The position numbers were made by a program, and so were the translations under genes. Below are positions 39,701 through 49,382 of a stretch of 64,000 nt of DNA, piece by piece. Below the pieces are notes generated by a model. That model saw only the letters and a program-made list of their open reading frames with translations, had not been told where the DNA came from and did no database searches. The DNA comes from JAIXRY01 sp031972855 (GTDB lineage Bacteria > Patescibacteriota > Minisyncoccia > Phycocordibacterales > UBA9973). The first letter of the stretch is position 1; every line of letters begins with the position of its first letter. The stretch lies in contig DALYDY010000001.1 in NCBI GenBank assembly GCA_031972855.1, forward strand, positions 62,001 to 126,000, in the 5' to 3' direction.

Positions 39701-40507
39701 GGGAAACCTACAGCAGATGGAGAAACAAAACTTGCTCAAGATATAATCAATGACAAAAAAAGTAACTTAGGCAAACAACTCAAACAATATCATGATTATG
39801 TAAAAGCTGAGACTGGTAAAGATATTGCTGTGAAATCAGATGACACAGCAGAAACATATAAGAAATCTCTTGATGAAGCATTAAAATCTTCTGGAAAAAG
39901 TATTCCGACAGAAACAGTTGAAGATATAAAAACAAAAGTTTCAGATAAGGTTTCAGATATTGAAAAAGCTAATATAAAAAAGATAAATCCAAATGAATTA
40001 ATAGGTCAAGAAAAACTTGTAGAACTGGATAAATTACAAAAGAAAGTATTGGAGCATTTTGATGAGAATGCCGAAAGCCTAAAAGAAATTTCGAGTAGAA
40101 AAGAATTTAAAGAAATAGAAAATCTTTTAATTCCAAGCGACTCAAATCACATGAGAATAGTACTTCAAGGAAGTTCGCCTGATCAAGATATGGCTAGAAA
40201 TTTATCGGAACAAGATTATAGAATCAATTCAATAAATCTTAAAGCTAATCCTAATAATTTTACAATAACAAAAGATTTAAACAAAAATATACACATAGAA
40301 TCAGAAGGTAGAATATACTATCATCAAGAGATAACCTCTATAAAAGAATTCTTGTATCAAGACAGAAAGACAGGAAACTATTATGCATACAAAATAGTTG
40401 AAATAGAAAAACCTCATAAATTTACACCCAGTGAATTTATGACTCCTCCAGAAAAAGTTACACCACCACTGACTAAAGATTCTGAATTGAAATTGAAATT
40501 GAAATAA
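36800..40507 (+). CDS. giant coiled-coil protein with two hydrophobic segments
   Basis: The 1235-residue product is the largest in the window and is not recognised. It is highly charged (Lys/Glu/Asn), with long predicted helices and coiled coils (about 1-360 and 400-600). Two hydrophobic glycine/alanine-rich stretches lie at about 373-408 (FVLRTGIKGTVGLAAAPIVG) and 609-631 (AVIMGATFATLGAGLRHF). There is no signal peptide. The C-terminal 350 residues contain repeated K-x-K-S-D-x-T-A-E type segments. An effector or scaffold role beside the secretion cluster is speculative. Confidence 0.75.
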   Translation: MSESKLGSTKWYNEQAKKIKENITDLTPLENIPESEDKDSGTEKNKSWNDVVHELGKQNQEDRLKEAEARNELLKEKKLEEENPEESEAKISNTEEKKKVSLRKMIGELFTNKKEKPEEEIPTEEEFLSKKASQIGANIEELEKDENWKELTNGQKMLALEQMSQNTLLNVKNIGEERFKKSLEGLGVIKKIGKNLRKSYFISQEEKQVLEEVREGKISPDKDSGDVIIKHLKELNLDTYISELGGKPIIEFAKEPQNCPEELYGKLDDYNRIANNFSKIPARFGDPTLASKKELKQYREAEEKFKNAQSSLIEEQSKFDAEFTVLDNIADQEFKMRALQSKIESPDAFKALDKIENELSWGRIANNENILKLGYAGAGFVLRTGIKGTVGLAAAPIVGAAVGLWKGINNGNKKIKEEYLENKSGETRRERMERLKEQTQDLENKLRDEFAKPKEEQNKELIGSLVAEIEGIKNKDKIDSIIDAEDSIEKLKKLISRFEKTTNSEKKILVYGEVLRRINFIEDKNKKGLINFGDKNGLALKYNLFKNISEATVKLESNFYTGVTKDDEFNELLIKDHSKYKDKLYDLAAKNENKFDKKKKEIKNKEIKKAVIMGATFATLGAGLRHFYEYVDSGTIVNNGVEGLKKMFGVGTNVLKNTSDGYEAFKYQMFSEENNSIPNEENITETSTNKKIGWSQERPDWAKEPVRPEYNPKLKSDEEVNKEILSSLALVKKGDGVTNPLARQIEEMLKNEDQAKALGFDGKNAHKFAIKKAAELAKEYGYIKPDGSEVRLGTNSIGHASYEVKMINGKLAVNETFDGKDMTEGNIDKEYEYSYKKEVKVSTNSESSATPETSISKADPMSKFSKLYIENLRNQPLYEQLKNEKVSDILNNPLAAKEFELIKSMEVDIKKSTGIDINPKTNETLKTYLDRLTEELNTNEKVLKTTKGVLPDFKFLQDKNNPEWIEAGKPTADGETKLAQDIINDKKSNLGKQLKQYHDYVKAETGKDIAVKSDDTAETYKKSLDEALKSSGKSIPTETVEDIKTKVSDKVSDIEKANIKKINPNELIGQEKLVELDKLQKKVLEHFDENAESLKEISSRKEFKEIENLLIPSDSNHMRIVLQGSSPDQDMARNLSEQDYRINSINLKANPNNFTITKDLNKNIHIESEGRIYYHQEITSIKEFLYQDRKTGNYYAYKIVEIEKPHKFTPSEFMTPPEKVTPPLTKDSELKLKLK

Positions 40508-40515
40508 AAAAAATT

Positions 40516-40552
40516 AGCCTCGAAACGCGAATGCGTTTCGAGGCTTGTTTTT
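40516..40552 (+). terminator. intrinsic terminator
   Basis: AGCCTCGAAACGC / GCGTTTCGAGGCT stem with GAAT loop, then TGTTTTT. Confidence 0.9.
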
Positions 40553-40563
40553 GGAAAACCATT

Positions 40564-41076
40564 TTAAAACGGTTTTCCTTTTGGTTGAGGTTGAGAAGCT
40601 ACAGAAACACTTCTAACGGATAAATAATTGAGAACTCTCTTAACATAATCGTTTGGAAGTTCTCTTTCAAGAGGTGGAATGCTTTCACTCATAATACTTT
40701 CAGCCCTCATTTGCAAATCATTGAGAGCATTCAATATTTTACTATCGGGTGGGTAGGGCATATTATAATTGCCTTGCTTCCATTGACCCTGCGTTGCAAA
40801 GTGTCCGTCATTCCATTCCCATGTTACTAAATGCTTAATAAATACGTTGCCGTTTTTCGAACCTATAGTTCCAAACCAGGCATTCACCCAAATAGCATAT
40901 CTATAAACAGGTATATCATCATCTGTAATATTTAGACTATATTCCATAGTCTTAAGGAATTTTTCCTGCGGGACACCTTGAACAAATGACGGTAAATAAT
41001 TCTGATTTTGTGCTGAAACCCAGTTTCCACACAAGGCTGCCAATAAAACGGCTGCCAAAGCGATTGTCTTTTTCAT
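40564..41076 (-). CDS. exported protein of unknown function
   Basis: The 170-residue protein has a classic signal peptide (MKKTIALAAVLLAALCGN, cleavage after WVSA near residue 22). The mature part is rich in Trp and Tyr (YRYAIWVNAWFGTIGSKNG, HLVTWEWNDGHFATQGQW) with a Pro/Gln-rich tail. No family is recognised. It looks compositionally different from neighbouring genes, so transfer is possible. Confidence 0.6.
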   Translation of the reverse strand: MKKTIALAAVLLAALCGNWVSAQNQNYLPSFVQGVPQEKFLKTMEYSLNITDDDIPVYRYAIWVNAWFGTIGSKNGNVFIKHLVTWEWNDGHFATQGQWKQGNYNMPYPPDSKILNALNDLQMRAESIMSESIPPLERELPNDYVKRVLNYLSVRSVSVASQPQPKGKPF

Positions 41077-41175
41077 GTACTATATTTTTTATATTATATA
41101 CTATATATACATAAAAGTCAATAGTATTTTCTTTTCAACTTTGAAAAACAAGCCTTTATTGGTAATATTAGTTTC

Positions 41176-43095
41176 ATGTCTAATTACCTCGAAAGCCTCA
41201 ACGAACGTCAAAAAACCGCTGTTTTACATACAGAAGGACCACTTCTAATACTTGCAGGAGCTGGAGCAGGTAAAACAAAGACTCTTACAGCCCGAATTGC
41301 ACATTTGATGGAAAAGGGTGTTCCAGGATACTCAATTCTTGCTATTACATTCACAAACAAAGCGGCCAAAGAAATGCGTGACCGCGCAACAAATCTTATT
41401 GAAAAGATGGGGGGAATGAGTGGAATGCCAACAATCGCAACATTCCACTCACTCGGTGTTCGTATACTTCGTGAACAAACAGAAGCATCAGGTCTCAAAA
41501 AAGGTTTCGTTATTGCTGACGAAAGTGACGCACTTTCAATCATCAAACAAGCGCTTGCGGATCTATCTATAGATCCAAAACAATACGAACCAAAGAAAAT
41601 TAAAAATATTATTTCTCGTGAAAAAGGTAAAGGTGTGTCTTGGCAAGAATACGAAAGAAAAGCTGAAATATTTTTTCATAAAACTATTGCGCGTATTTGG
41701 CAAAAATATGAAGAAGGATTAAAAAGAGAAAACACAGTAGACTTCGACGATCTTTTATTAAAAGTTGTAAATCTTTTTGACAATAGAAAAGATATTTTAG
41801 AACATTATCAAGAAAAATTTAGATACATTCATATTGATGAATATCAAGACACGAATGATATTCAATATAGAATTGCCACAGCAATCGCGGTGAAATACAA
41901 AAACATTTGTGCAGTAGGTGACACAGACCAGACAATCTACTCTTGGCGAGGTGCAAACATTTCAAACATCCTTTCTTTTGAAAAAGATTACAAAGATGCA
42001 ACAGTAGTACTTCTCGAACAAAATTATCGTTCAACAAAAACAATCCTCGCTGCAGCAAACGATATAATTAAAAAGAATACTGAACGCCACGACAAAACAC
42101 TCTTCACAGAAAAACCAGACGGGGAGCAAATAAGCATATTCGAAGGATACGACGAGAATACTGAAGCAGAGTTCGTCTCTGATAAAGTAGTAGAACTTCT
42201 CGATAATGGAGTTCATCCATCAAAAATAGCTATATTATATAGAGCTAATTTCCAATCTCGCGTTATTGAAGATGCTCTTATTCGCAAATCTCTTCCATAT
42301 CAAGTGCTTGGGGTAAAATTCTTCGATCGTAAAGAAGTGAAGGATGTTCTCTCATATCTTCGCGCAGCACATAATCCCGAATCTCTCGCTGACATAAAAA
42401 GAACTATCAACTTCCCAGCTCGAGGAATAGGTAAGACAACTCTTTTAAAAATATTTGCAGGTGAGAGAGGAAGCCTTCCAGCAGGTACAGGAAAAAAAGT
42501 TGATGACTACTACAAAATGCTTGAAACTATAAAAACATATAGTGATGAACACCTGCCAAGTGAAACAATTTCTTATATTTTGAAAATTACAGGTATTGAG
42601 AAGTTCCTAAAGGATGGAGGAAGTGAAGAACTCGAAAGACTTGGAAACGTACTCGAGCTTGTAACTCTCGCGATGAAGTACGATACATACAACAAAGAAA
42701 CAGCAATTGAACAACTTCTAGAAGACGCAGCATTAATGAGTGATCAAGACACATTATCGACTGATGACCGCGGTGGAGTGAGACTTATGACAGTTCACGC
42801 TTCAAAAGGTTTGGAATTTCCTTATGTATTTGTTGTGGGACTTGAACATGGACTATTTCCACTCGAACGCGATAGTGCGTCGAGTCTTGCAGAAAAAGAG
42901 GAGGAGAGAAGACTTATGTATGTAGCCGTAACTCGCGCAGAAGAAAAACTTTTTCTTTCTTATACAACAATTCGCACAATATTCGGCTCCCGCCAAATAA
43001 ATACACCGTCAACTTTTCTTTTTGATATAAGAGAAGAACTCACAATGAGAGAAGAGTGGCACACAAATCTCGGAAGGACGATTTATCTTGATTAG
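41176..43095 (+). CDS. UvrD/PcrA-type superfamily 1 DNA helicase
   Basis: The 639-residue 3'-5' helicase shows SF1A motifs in order: Q motif LNERQKTAV, Walker A GAGAGKTKTLTARI, TFTNKAAKEM, FDDLLL, Walker B HIDEYQDTND, GDTDQTIYSWRGA, LEQNYRST, MTVHASKGLEFPYVFV and the C-terminal VAVTRAEEKLFLSY. It lacks the extended C-terminal tail of PcrA. Roles in repair and replication restart are expected. rsmA starts 18 nt downstream. Confidence 0.95.
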   Translation: MSNYLESLNERQKTAVLHTEGPLLILAGAGAGKTKTLTARIAHLMEKGVPGYSILAITFTNKAAKEMRDRATNLIEKMGGMSGMPTIATFHSLGVRILREQTEASGLKKGFVIADESDALSIIKQALADLSIDPKQYEPKKIKNIISREKGKGVSWQEYERKAEIFFHKTIARIWQKYEEGLKRENTVDFDDLLLKVVNLFDNRKDILEHYQEKFRYIHIDEYQDTNDIQYRIATAIAVKYKNICAVGDTDQTIYSWRGANISNILSFEKDYKDATVVLLEQNYRSTKTILAAANDIIKKNTERHDKTLFTEKPDGEQISIFEGYDENTEAEFVSDKVVELLDNGVHPSKIAILYRANFQSRVIEDALIRKSLPYQVLGVKFFDRKEVKDVLSYLRAAHNPESLADIKRTINFPARGIGKTTLLKIFAGERGSLPAGTGKKVDDYYKMLETIKTYSDEHLPSETISYILKITGIEKFLKDGGSEELERLGNVLELVTLAMKYDTYNKETAIEQLLEDAALMSDQDTLSTDDRGGVRLMTVHASKGLEFPYVFVVGLEHGLFPLERDSASSLAEKEEERRLMYVAVTRAEEKLFLSYTTIRTIFGSRQINTPSTFLFDIREELTMREEWHTNLGRTIYLD

Positions 43096-43113
43096 TGTAT
43101 AGTTAGATCATAT

Positions 43114-43917
43114 ATGGAAAACAAGCCATACAAAGCAAAAAAATCTTTAGGGCAAAACTTTTTGAAATCTGAAAAAGCGCTTAATTTAATGATTTCAGCT
43201 GGAAGCATAGACAATAATGATATTGTTATCGAAATCGGCCCAGGAAAAGGCGTTCTAACTGAAAAATTACTCGAAAAAGCAAAAAAAGTAGTGGCAATTG
43301 AAAAAGATAGAGATCTTATAGAAATATTGGAGGAAAAATTCCAAAAAGAGACAGGTGATGGAAAATTAGAAATAATTAACGACGACTGTCTCGAATTTGA
43401 CCCAAGTAAAACAAAGTCTTTTTCTGGTAAATACAAAATTATTGCCAATATTCCTTACTATATTACTGGAGCGATTATCAGAAAGTTCCTTGAAAGTGAA
43501 AATCAACCAGAAACTATGGTTCTTTTAATACAGAAAGAAGTTGCTGAAAGAATTGTAACGCGCGACAACAAAGAAAGTCTGCTTTCTTTGTCAGTAAAAG
43601 CTTATGGAACACCAAAATATATAGACAAAGTATCAAAAAGATATTTTACTCCAAGTCCAAAAGTGGATTCAGCAATTATCGCAATAAACAGCATCAGTAG
43701 AGACCGGTTTGATAATCCTGAATTAGAATCAAAATTTTTTGAACTAATTCATGTAGGATTTGCACACAAAAGAAAGATGTTATTATCAAATCTTTCTTTA
43801 AAATTCAAAAAAGACGAGTTACAAAAAATTTTTAATGATTTATATATTTCAGAAAAATCACGAGCGGAAGATATTCCCATAGAAAAATGGATTGAGATTT
43901 CAAAACTGATATACTAA
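43114..43917 (+). CDS. rsmA: 16S rRNA dimethyladenosine methyltransferase
   Basis: RsmA (KsgA) dimethylates two adenosines in helix 45 of 16S rRNA. The 267-residue protein has KKSLGQNFLKS at the N-terminus. The SAM-binding IEIGPGKGVLTEKLL follows, then VVAIEKD and the catalytic NIPYYITGAI motif. The C-terminal domain FFELIHVGFAHKRKMLLSNL is intact. It is probably co-transcribed with the helicase. Confidence 0.95.
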   Translation: MENKPYKAKKSLGQNFLKSEKALNLMISAGSIDNNDIVIEIGPGKGVLTEKLLEKAKKVVAIEKDRDLIEILEEKFQKETGDGKLEIINDDCLEFDPSKTKSFSGKYKIIANIPYYITGAIIRKFLESENQPETMVLLIQKEVAERIVTRDNKESLLSLSVKAYGTPKYIDKVSKRYFTPSPKVDSAIIAINSISRDRFDNPELESKFFELIHVGFAHKRKMLLSNLSLKFKKDELQKIFNDLYISEKSRAEDIPIEKWIEISKLIY

Positions 43918-43921
43918 AAGG

Positions 43922-44272
43922 ATGAAGAGCTCAATCTTAATTATATTTTTAACAATTATTTTTTTTAGTGTTTTTACTTACCAAACAAACGCTTTTACTA
44001 AAAAATCTTTTGGGGGCAAAATAATATCAACAACAATCCCATCAGTAACGTGTGCGGGACAAGGACCTATAACACTTTCAAAAATGACAGGAGGTCTTCC
44101 TTTGGCGATTGCTGCGCAAGATTCAAAATCTATCGCAAATCCAATGTCAAAAATATTGGGTAGATATAGCCTAATCCCAGATTCAACAATATGTCAGCAA
44201 CAAACTCCTGCAGGACCAATACCTTTTCCTGTGTATAAGATAGAAAGAAATTATGGAACTTCAAAATTTTAA
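43922..44272 (+). CDS. small exported protein at the head of the secretion cluster
   Basis: The 116-residue product has a signal peptide (about 4-23, ending YQTNA) and a short mature part with two cysteines (TCAGQGP and STICQQQ) and a Gly/Pro-rich end. No family is recognised. It starts 4 nt after rsmA and overlaps the next gene by 20 nt, which ties it to the cluster. Confidence 0.65.
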   Translation: MKSSILIIFLTIIFFSVFTYQTNAFTKKSFGGKIISTTIPSVTCAGQGPITLSKMTGGLPLAIAAQDSKSIANPMSKILGRYSLIPDSTICQQQTPAGPIPFPVYKIERNYGTSKF

Positions 44273-45158
44273 AAAATTTTTACCAAGTAAAAAATTCCAA
44301 AAAATACTTGGAAGTATTTTAATTGTTATTCTTGTTATAGTTATACTAAATCTTATAGGTTCAGGGAAAATAAACATAACAGAGAGACAGAAAGAGCAGG
44401 CTAAAATACAAAAAATGACATTGGAAGATCTTGTAAATAAAGATACAGACAACGACGGAGCTCCAGACTGGGAGGAAGGACTTTTTGGAACAGACAAGAA
44501 TAATCCAATATCAAATAAAGATGGAATACTCGATGGTGTTTTTATAAAAAACCAAAAAGAAGCTCAAGGTAAAACAACTAAATCAATAAACCAAACAGAG
44601 CAAGCTGCTCAAGACTTTTTTGTTGCAGTAGAAGCATTAAAACAATCTGGAAACCTAACACCGACAGCACTATACAATATAACCTCAAGTATTTCTGAAG
44701 AAATTCTAAAAGAACAACTTCCAGAAACTTTTGACTTTAATAGTGTTAAATCAGTGGAAGATACAAATTCTTCAAGAATTAAATATTATAGTGATTTTAA
44801 AAAGATACACTCAAATGCTATTAAAAAGGGTCTAGGAAAAGAACTGGGTCAATTTATTCAAGCTTTAGGAGAAGGAAATGAAAAACAACTTTCAGATATA
44901 AAAACTTATTCAGATATATACAAAAATACAGCAACGGAATTAAAAAAAATAAATACACCAACAGAACTCTCAACATCTCACTACTTACTAATAAATCATT
45001 ATGAAAGAATTAGCTCTTCTCTAATTAGTATTTCAAATTCTTTTGTAAATCCAGCAGAAGGAATGCAGGGTATCGCAGGTTATAAGAAATGGACAGACGA
45101 ATCAAAAAAAGAATTACTAAATATTGAAAACTTATTAAAACAATATGATATACTATAA
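44253..45158 (+). CDS. membrane-anchored protein with a calcium-type DxDxDG motif
   Basis: The 301-residue protein has an N-terminal transmembrane anchor (about 19-40). A thrombospondin type 3-like segment KDTDNDGAPDWEEGLFGTD (about 66-84) carries the aspartates that bind calcium in related repeats. The rest is helical. An assembly or surface role in the secretion apparatus is inferred from context. Confidence 0.7.
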   Translation: MELQNFKKFLPSKKFQKILGSILIVILVIVILNLIGSGKINITERQKEQAKIQKMTLEDLVNKDTDNDGAPDWEEGLFGTDKNNPISNKDGILDGVFIKNQKEAQGKTTKSINQTEQAAQDFFVAVEALKQSGNLTPTALYNITSSISEEILKEQLPETFDFNSVKSVEDTNSSRIKYYSDFKKIHSNAIKKGLGKELGQFIQALGEGNEKQLSDIKTYSDIYKNTATELKKINTPTELSTSHYLLINHYERISSSLISISNSFVNPAEGMQGIAGYKKWTDESKKELLNIENLLKQYDIL

Positions 45159-45165
45159 AGACATT

Positions 45166-47460
45166 ATGAGAGTATCCAAACTCCACTCAATAATAAGCTC
45201 TGTACTTATAACTGCATTCATTTGTAGCCCTATAACAGTTATTGCTCAAAGCAATATTCTAAATAACTTCAATACAAATGACCTAACAAAAAGTGATCTA
45301 TTTACAAAAGACTTTTTGGGGGGAGGGTATGCAATGCTTGATTGTTTTGGTGCTTCTTCAAGTATTCTTGAGAGTATTAAAGGTTTTGGTATAGATGAAA
45401 TACAAGGAGGTAGTTTTGATGCTGTTACTGTAAACGACAGAACTCAAAATCTAAAAACAGAATGTCTCGATGTTGCTGCCCAACTAAACGCACAAAAAAC
45501 AGTTGCTTCAATGTCAAAAAGTATATTTAATTGGTCAGAAACAGGAAATGGTGGAGATCCCCTATATGTACAAGATTTTGGAAAATATCTAAAAAGTATA
45601 GACAAGCAAGAAGTTGGAATATTAAAGAATGAATTCACAACAGAAATATTAAATGATCCAAAAAAACTTCCTTTTGCAAAAGAAACAGTAAAAACATTGC
45701 AAAAATCAGAAAAATCAAAAGAGAGTATTGTTTCAAATTTAACATATACTGGCCCAGACAAAGAAGAGTTTTCTAAGAGTTTTAAAAGTGGTGGAGGATG
45801 GAACTCTTGGCTAAAAATGACTCAAAATCCAAAGAATAATCCTATTGGATTTAATCTAAAAGTTTCTGAAGAGCTTCAAAAGAAGCAGGAAGAGGCAAAA
45901 GAAAATGTAAAAGAAGAATTAAAACAAACAAGTTTTTTGCCTGTTCGTGAATGTGTAGATCCAAATTTTAAAGATGATGGATTAGCACTATCAGACGAAG
46001 ACAAGAAAGCAGGTAAAACAGACATCTGTACAGAGTGGAAAGTAACAACTCCTGGAAGTTTAGTAAAAGAGCAGGTAACATCTGCTGTAACATCACCACT
46101 TAGACTAGCAGAGAATGTTGACGAGAAAGGTAAGCAACTAAATGTAATGTTTGCCTCACTTCTTACACAACTCTTTAACCAAGGATTTAGTACTCTTGGT
46201 AATAGAGCCAACGGAGCTATTGGTAACGTAAAAATTTCTAGTATTGTACCAACATATGGCGACAACGAAAGAATTGATAGTGAAAACAATAGTGGAGATT
46301 GGTTTGATAGTGCTTGGATAGGAGGAATTACAACAAAAGATATTCCAGCAATTATAGCAAATCAAAAAATAATAATTGCAAAACTACCTGAAAGAGCAGA
46401 CATAATAAGATCTTTAATAGACAACACCAGAGAATTAGACTACTGTGTTCCAGGTCCAAATCCAATGTGGACAAAAGATTTGGGTGACTTCATTGGTATT
46501 AAAATGAAAGAACACGGACAAGCTGTTCCAGAAGATTTTGGTACACAAGTATACAACCAACTAAACGCTACAAACTTGGCAATGGTAGGAGCTGCTATAG
46601 GAAGTATTGTTCCTGGAGTTGGTACAGCTATAGGCGCAGCTATCGGTTTTGTTGTGGGAACAGTTCTACAGTCATTTGGTGGACCTTCAAAAGAAGAGCT
46701 TAATGCGGGTTATGCAGAAAACACAATAAAAGATAGCAATGCCTACTATAAACATATTCAAGAAAATTACAATAATCCTAAGAAATATGATGTTTTAAAT
46801 ATTCCAGACAACACAACACTTTCAAATATGATAGACAATTCTGGATCCACAATAAAATTATTACAACAATTATTTGAAGTAAAAACTGATTCTGATAGAC
46901 AATTTTTAAATATACCATCATACGAAGTGCAATTAAACAAAAATACTCAATATATAAGTTTAATGAAAAAACAAATGGCAAGACTTCAAGATATCTGTGT
47001 GGAGACACACAAACTTTATGTTCAAGCTTTTAACAGACAATCAGGAGAAAGGAGAGTTTGGGAAGCTTGGAATAACGGCGTAAAAACACAAACATTCTAC
47101 AGGATTAATAAAAAAGATCAGACTGGTACATACATAAAAAATACCCCAGACGAATCAAAAACAAAATTATACACACTAGAAGAAGCAAGAAGTCTTTCTT
47201 CAGTATTTAAAGCAAATAAACCCACAGAGACTTACGACTCACTGAATTCAAACATAACATCGACACTGGATCAAAATTTATTTGATAGAATGTTTACAGT
47301 GATAACAAAAGATATTCCTGAACCTAAAAAAGTTCCACCACTACCACCATTCTCTGAATACGCACTTAACTGTAGCGGTAACATAGGAAACTTTGGAAAT
47401 TCTATTGACTCAAGTTTCCCAGTATCAGCAGTAAACAAGAATATTAAAGATCTTGAATAA
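45166..47460 (+). CDS. large exported protein of the secretion-like cluster
   Basis: From MRVSKLHS (45166) the protein has 764 residues and a signal peptide (about 8-28). A mostly helical soluble body follows, with one hydrophobic glycine-rich segment (VGAAIGSIVPGVGTAIGAAI, near residue 470). Several well-spaced cysteines could form disulfides. I recognise no family. I preferred this start to the ATG at 45145 because the latter lies inside the preceding gene's last codons. Confidence 0.7.
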   Translation: MRVSKLHSIISSVLITAFICSPITVIAQSNILNNFNTNDLTKSDLFTKDFLGGGYAMLDCFGASSSILESIKGFGIDEIQGGSFDAVTVNDRTQNLKTECLDVAAQLNAQKTVASMSKSIFNWSETGNGGDPLYVQDFGKYLKSIDKQEVGILKNEFTTEILNDPKKLPFAKETVKTLQKSEKSKESIVSNLTYTGPDKEEFSKSFKSGGGWNSWLKMTQNPKNNPIGFNLKVSEELQKKQEEAKENVKEELKQTSFLPVRECVDPNFKDDGLALSDEDKKAGKTDICTEWKVTTPGSLVKEQVTSAVTSPLRLAENVDEKGKQLNVMFASLLTQLFNQGFSTLGNRANGAIGNVKISSIVPTYGDNERIDSENNSGDWFDSAWIGGITTKDIPAIIANQKIIIAKLPERADIIRSLIDNTRELDYCVPGPNPMWTKDLGDFIGIKMKEHGQAVPEDFGTQVYNQLNATNLAMVGAAIGSIVPGVGTAIGAAIGFVVGTVLQSFGGPSKEELNAGYAENTIKDSNAYYKHIQENYNNPKKYDVLNIPDNTTLSNMIDNSGSTIKLLQQLFEVKTDSDRQFLNIPSYEVQLNKNTQYISLMKKQMARLQDICVETHKLYVQAFNRQSGERRVWEAWNNGVKTQTFYRINKKDQTGTYIKNTPDESKTKLYTLEEARSLSSVFKANKPTETYDSLNSNITSTLDQNLFDRMFTVITKDIPEPKKVPPLPPFSEYALNCSGNIGNFGNSIDSSFPVSAVNKNIKDLE

Positions 47461-47463
47461 TAT

Positions 47464-49278
47464 ATGGAAACAAAGCGAAAAAAAATAATCTTAATATCAG
47501 TAATATCTATAATTATTATAGTAATAGTTTTTATATTTATCAGATCAAGACAACAAAATACAACTCAAGAAGGAAATACTGGATTTAAAAAATTTCTTGA
47601 TTTAGGAAGCTTATTTACAGGAAAAAGACAGACACCAGATGGAATAAACCAAACAAATAACAATAACACTGGCAACGATAACAATGATGAAGACCTTGGC
47701 AACGAATTAAACAATAGTAAAAATACACCTTTCGTTATTGCTGGTCTACCAACACCAACACCAATTGCTCAAAATATTGGAGGAGGATTTGGAACAAATG
47801 ATATAAACCTAATACCTACAGGAGAGAATCCGAATAACTGTATTAGTTGTAACGACTATCCAGCCAACCCTACAGAACAACCAGGCTCTGGAGATGGATT
47901 TAGTTCTGTGTTTATAAATGCCGTACCAAGCTCTATTCACAAAAATGACGAAGTGACTGTTTCTTGGGATTCATATAATGTAAATGTATGTACAGCTAGT
48001 TCATTTCCTATAATTACAGGGTGGAATGGTAGAATAGCAAAAACAGGTAACAAATCTTTTTCAATAAAAACACCTACAACCTTTGTTGTAAAATGCACAA
48101 CAAGCACAACAAGTGTTCAGGCTTCAGACTCTGTAGCCATTGTGCCAGATGAAGTTCCTGTTTGTGACACAAACAACTGCTCAACAGAAGATCCAATTTA
48201 TAATACTATCGTTTCTGTTGTTATGGAGGCTTCACCTTATTTAGTAAACAAAAATACAACCAGTAACCTTACTTGGGACTCAGAAAATGCAACATCTTGT
48301 AACGCTCACAGTATTCCTCAAAAAGATGACTGGAAAGGATTGATTGGCGACAATGAAGGTGATGCTAATGTATTACTGGGTGAAGAACCGACAACTTATG
48401 TACTAACATGTACAGACGGAAAAACAACAGGACAAACAGATGTAACAATATCAGTGGATACATCAGGAATAGGAGACACAGACATTGGAGACGACCCTGT
48501 CGATCTTTGTAGTAAAGCAGGGGAGGAACAAAACCCTCTTTGTAAAGCAAGAGATATCGACTACGAAGAAGAGATAAAAATGCTAATACTTACAGAGGAG
48601 GAAGAATCGAGACTTGAAGCTTTAATGAAAGAAGTTGCAATAATGTCACCAACTCTTCCATCAAACCAGACAGCTTCTAGTATAGAAATATCAACAAGAA
48701 CATACAGAACAATTCTTGATGATATAAACAAGAATGTAAATTCTTGTTATGAACTTACAAGAAACCAACAACTTATAGACGCTTTGTGGGAAAGAGGTAT
48801 TGCAGGAAGAAGAAATCAGCTACCTTTCGGACACGTAAAAAACAAAGGATGGACAATAAAATATCCTCAAATGTGGCCATCTCAAAATCTTATAAACAAA
48901 TACAAAAGCGCTTCATCTCTTATCGTGGCAGGCAAGAAAACATCTTTAGCTGATGGAGGATTATTTATAAACTCTTACGCCGTAAATTACTGGATGCAAG
49001 AGAACAACAGAAGGGATGCAGGATTACAACCAGCAAAACAATTAACTATTCAGGAAGTTAACTCGAATCCGTCTTTAATTCCAGAACTAGATACTTTTAT
49101 AACACCTTCAATATTTGAAACAATAGAAAGATTGGAGGGTCCATCAGGAGATCAAGAAGATACTGATTGCTGTGCATATAGATCAAAAGTAATCATGTAT
49201 GAATGGTGGCCGTATTACTGGAGAATGCAGCAACAAGTCGAGTATGGAGCAAATACAAAAGGAGTTAAAATATACTAA
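47464..49278 (+). CDS. membrane-anchored protein with Ig-like modules
   Basis: The 604-residue protein has an N-terminal transmembrane helix (about 8-27), an Asn-rich linker and two Ig-like modules. These show the pattern VSWDSYNVNVCTAS...W-x-G...FVVKC (about 165-220) and LTWDSENATSCNAH...W-x-G...YVLTC (about 265-320). This is the same layout seen in the 949-2724 protein. The C-terminal 230 residues are a separate domain rich in Trp, Tyr and Arg. The protein probably presents an extracellular domain for the secretion-like system. Confidence 0.72.
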   Translation: METKRKKIILISVISIIIIVIVFIFIRSRQQNTTQEGNTGFKKFLDLGSLFTGKRQTPDGINQTNNNNTGNDNNDEDLGNELNNSKNTPFVIAGLPTPTPIAQNIGGGFGTNDINLIPTGENPNNCISCNDYPANPTEQPGSGDGFSSVFINAVPSSIHKNDEVTVSWDSYNVNVCTASSFPIITGWNGRIAKTGNKSFSIKTPTTFVVKCTTSTTSVQASDSVAIVPDEVPVCDTNNCSTEDPIYNTIVSVVMEASPYLVNKNTTSNLTWDSENATSCNAHSIPQKDDWKGLIGDNEGDANVLLGEEPTTYVLTCTDGKTTGQTDVTISVDTSGIGDTDIGDDPVDLCSKAGEEQNPLCKARDIDYEEEIKMLILTEEEESRLEALMKEVAIMSPTLPSNQTASSIEISTRTYRTILDDINKNVNSCYELTRNQQLIDALWERGIAGRRNQLPFGHVKNKGWTIKYPQMWPSQNLINKYKSASSLIVAGKKTSLADGGLFINSYAVNYWMQENNRRDAGLQPAKQLTIQEVNSNPSLIPELDTFITPSIFETIERLEGPSGDQEDTDCCAYRSKVIMYEWWPYYWRMQQQVEYGANTKGVKIY

Positions 49279-49279
49279 A

Positions 49280-49314
49280 TAATAAAAAATGAGACACTGT
49301 GTCTCATTTTTTAT
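49280..49314 (+). terminator. intrinsic terminator inside the secretion cluster
   Basis: AATAAAAAATGAGACAC and its complement form a perfect stem with A and T flanks. Confidence 0.85.
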
Positions 49315-49382
49315 TTATACACATTTTATAGGTTTATAAATATGTATATAAATAAAATACAGTGATATACTTATAGTATTAC

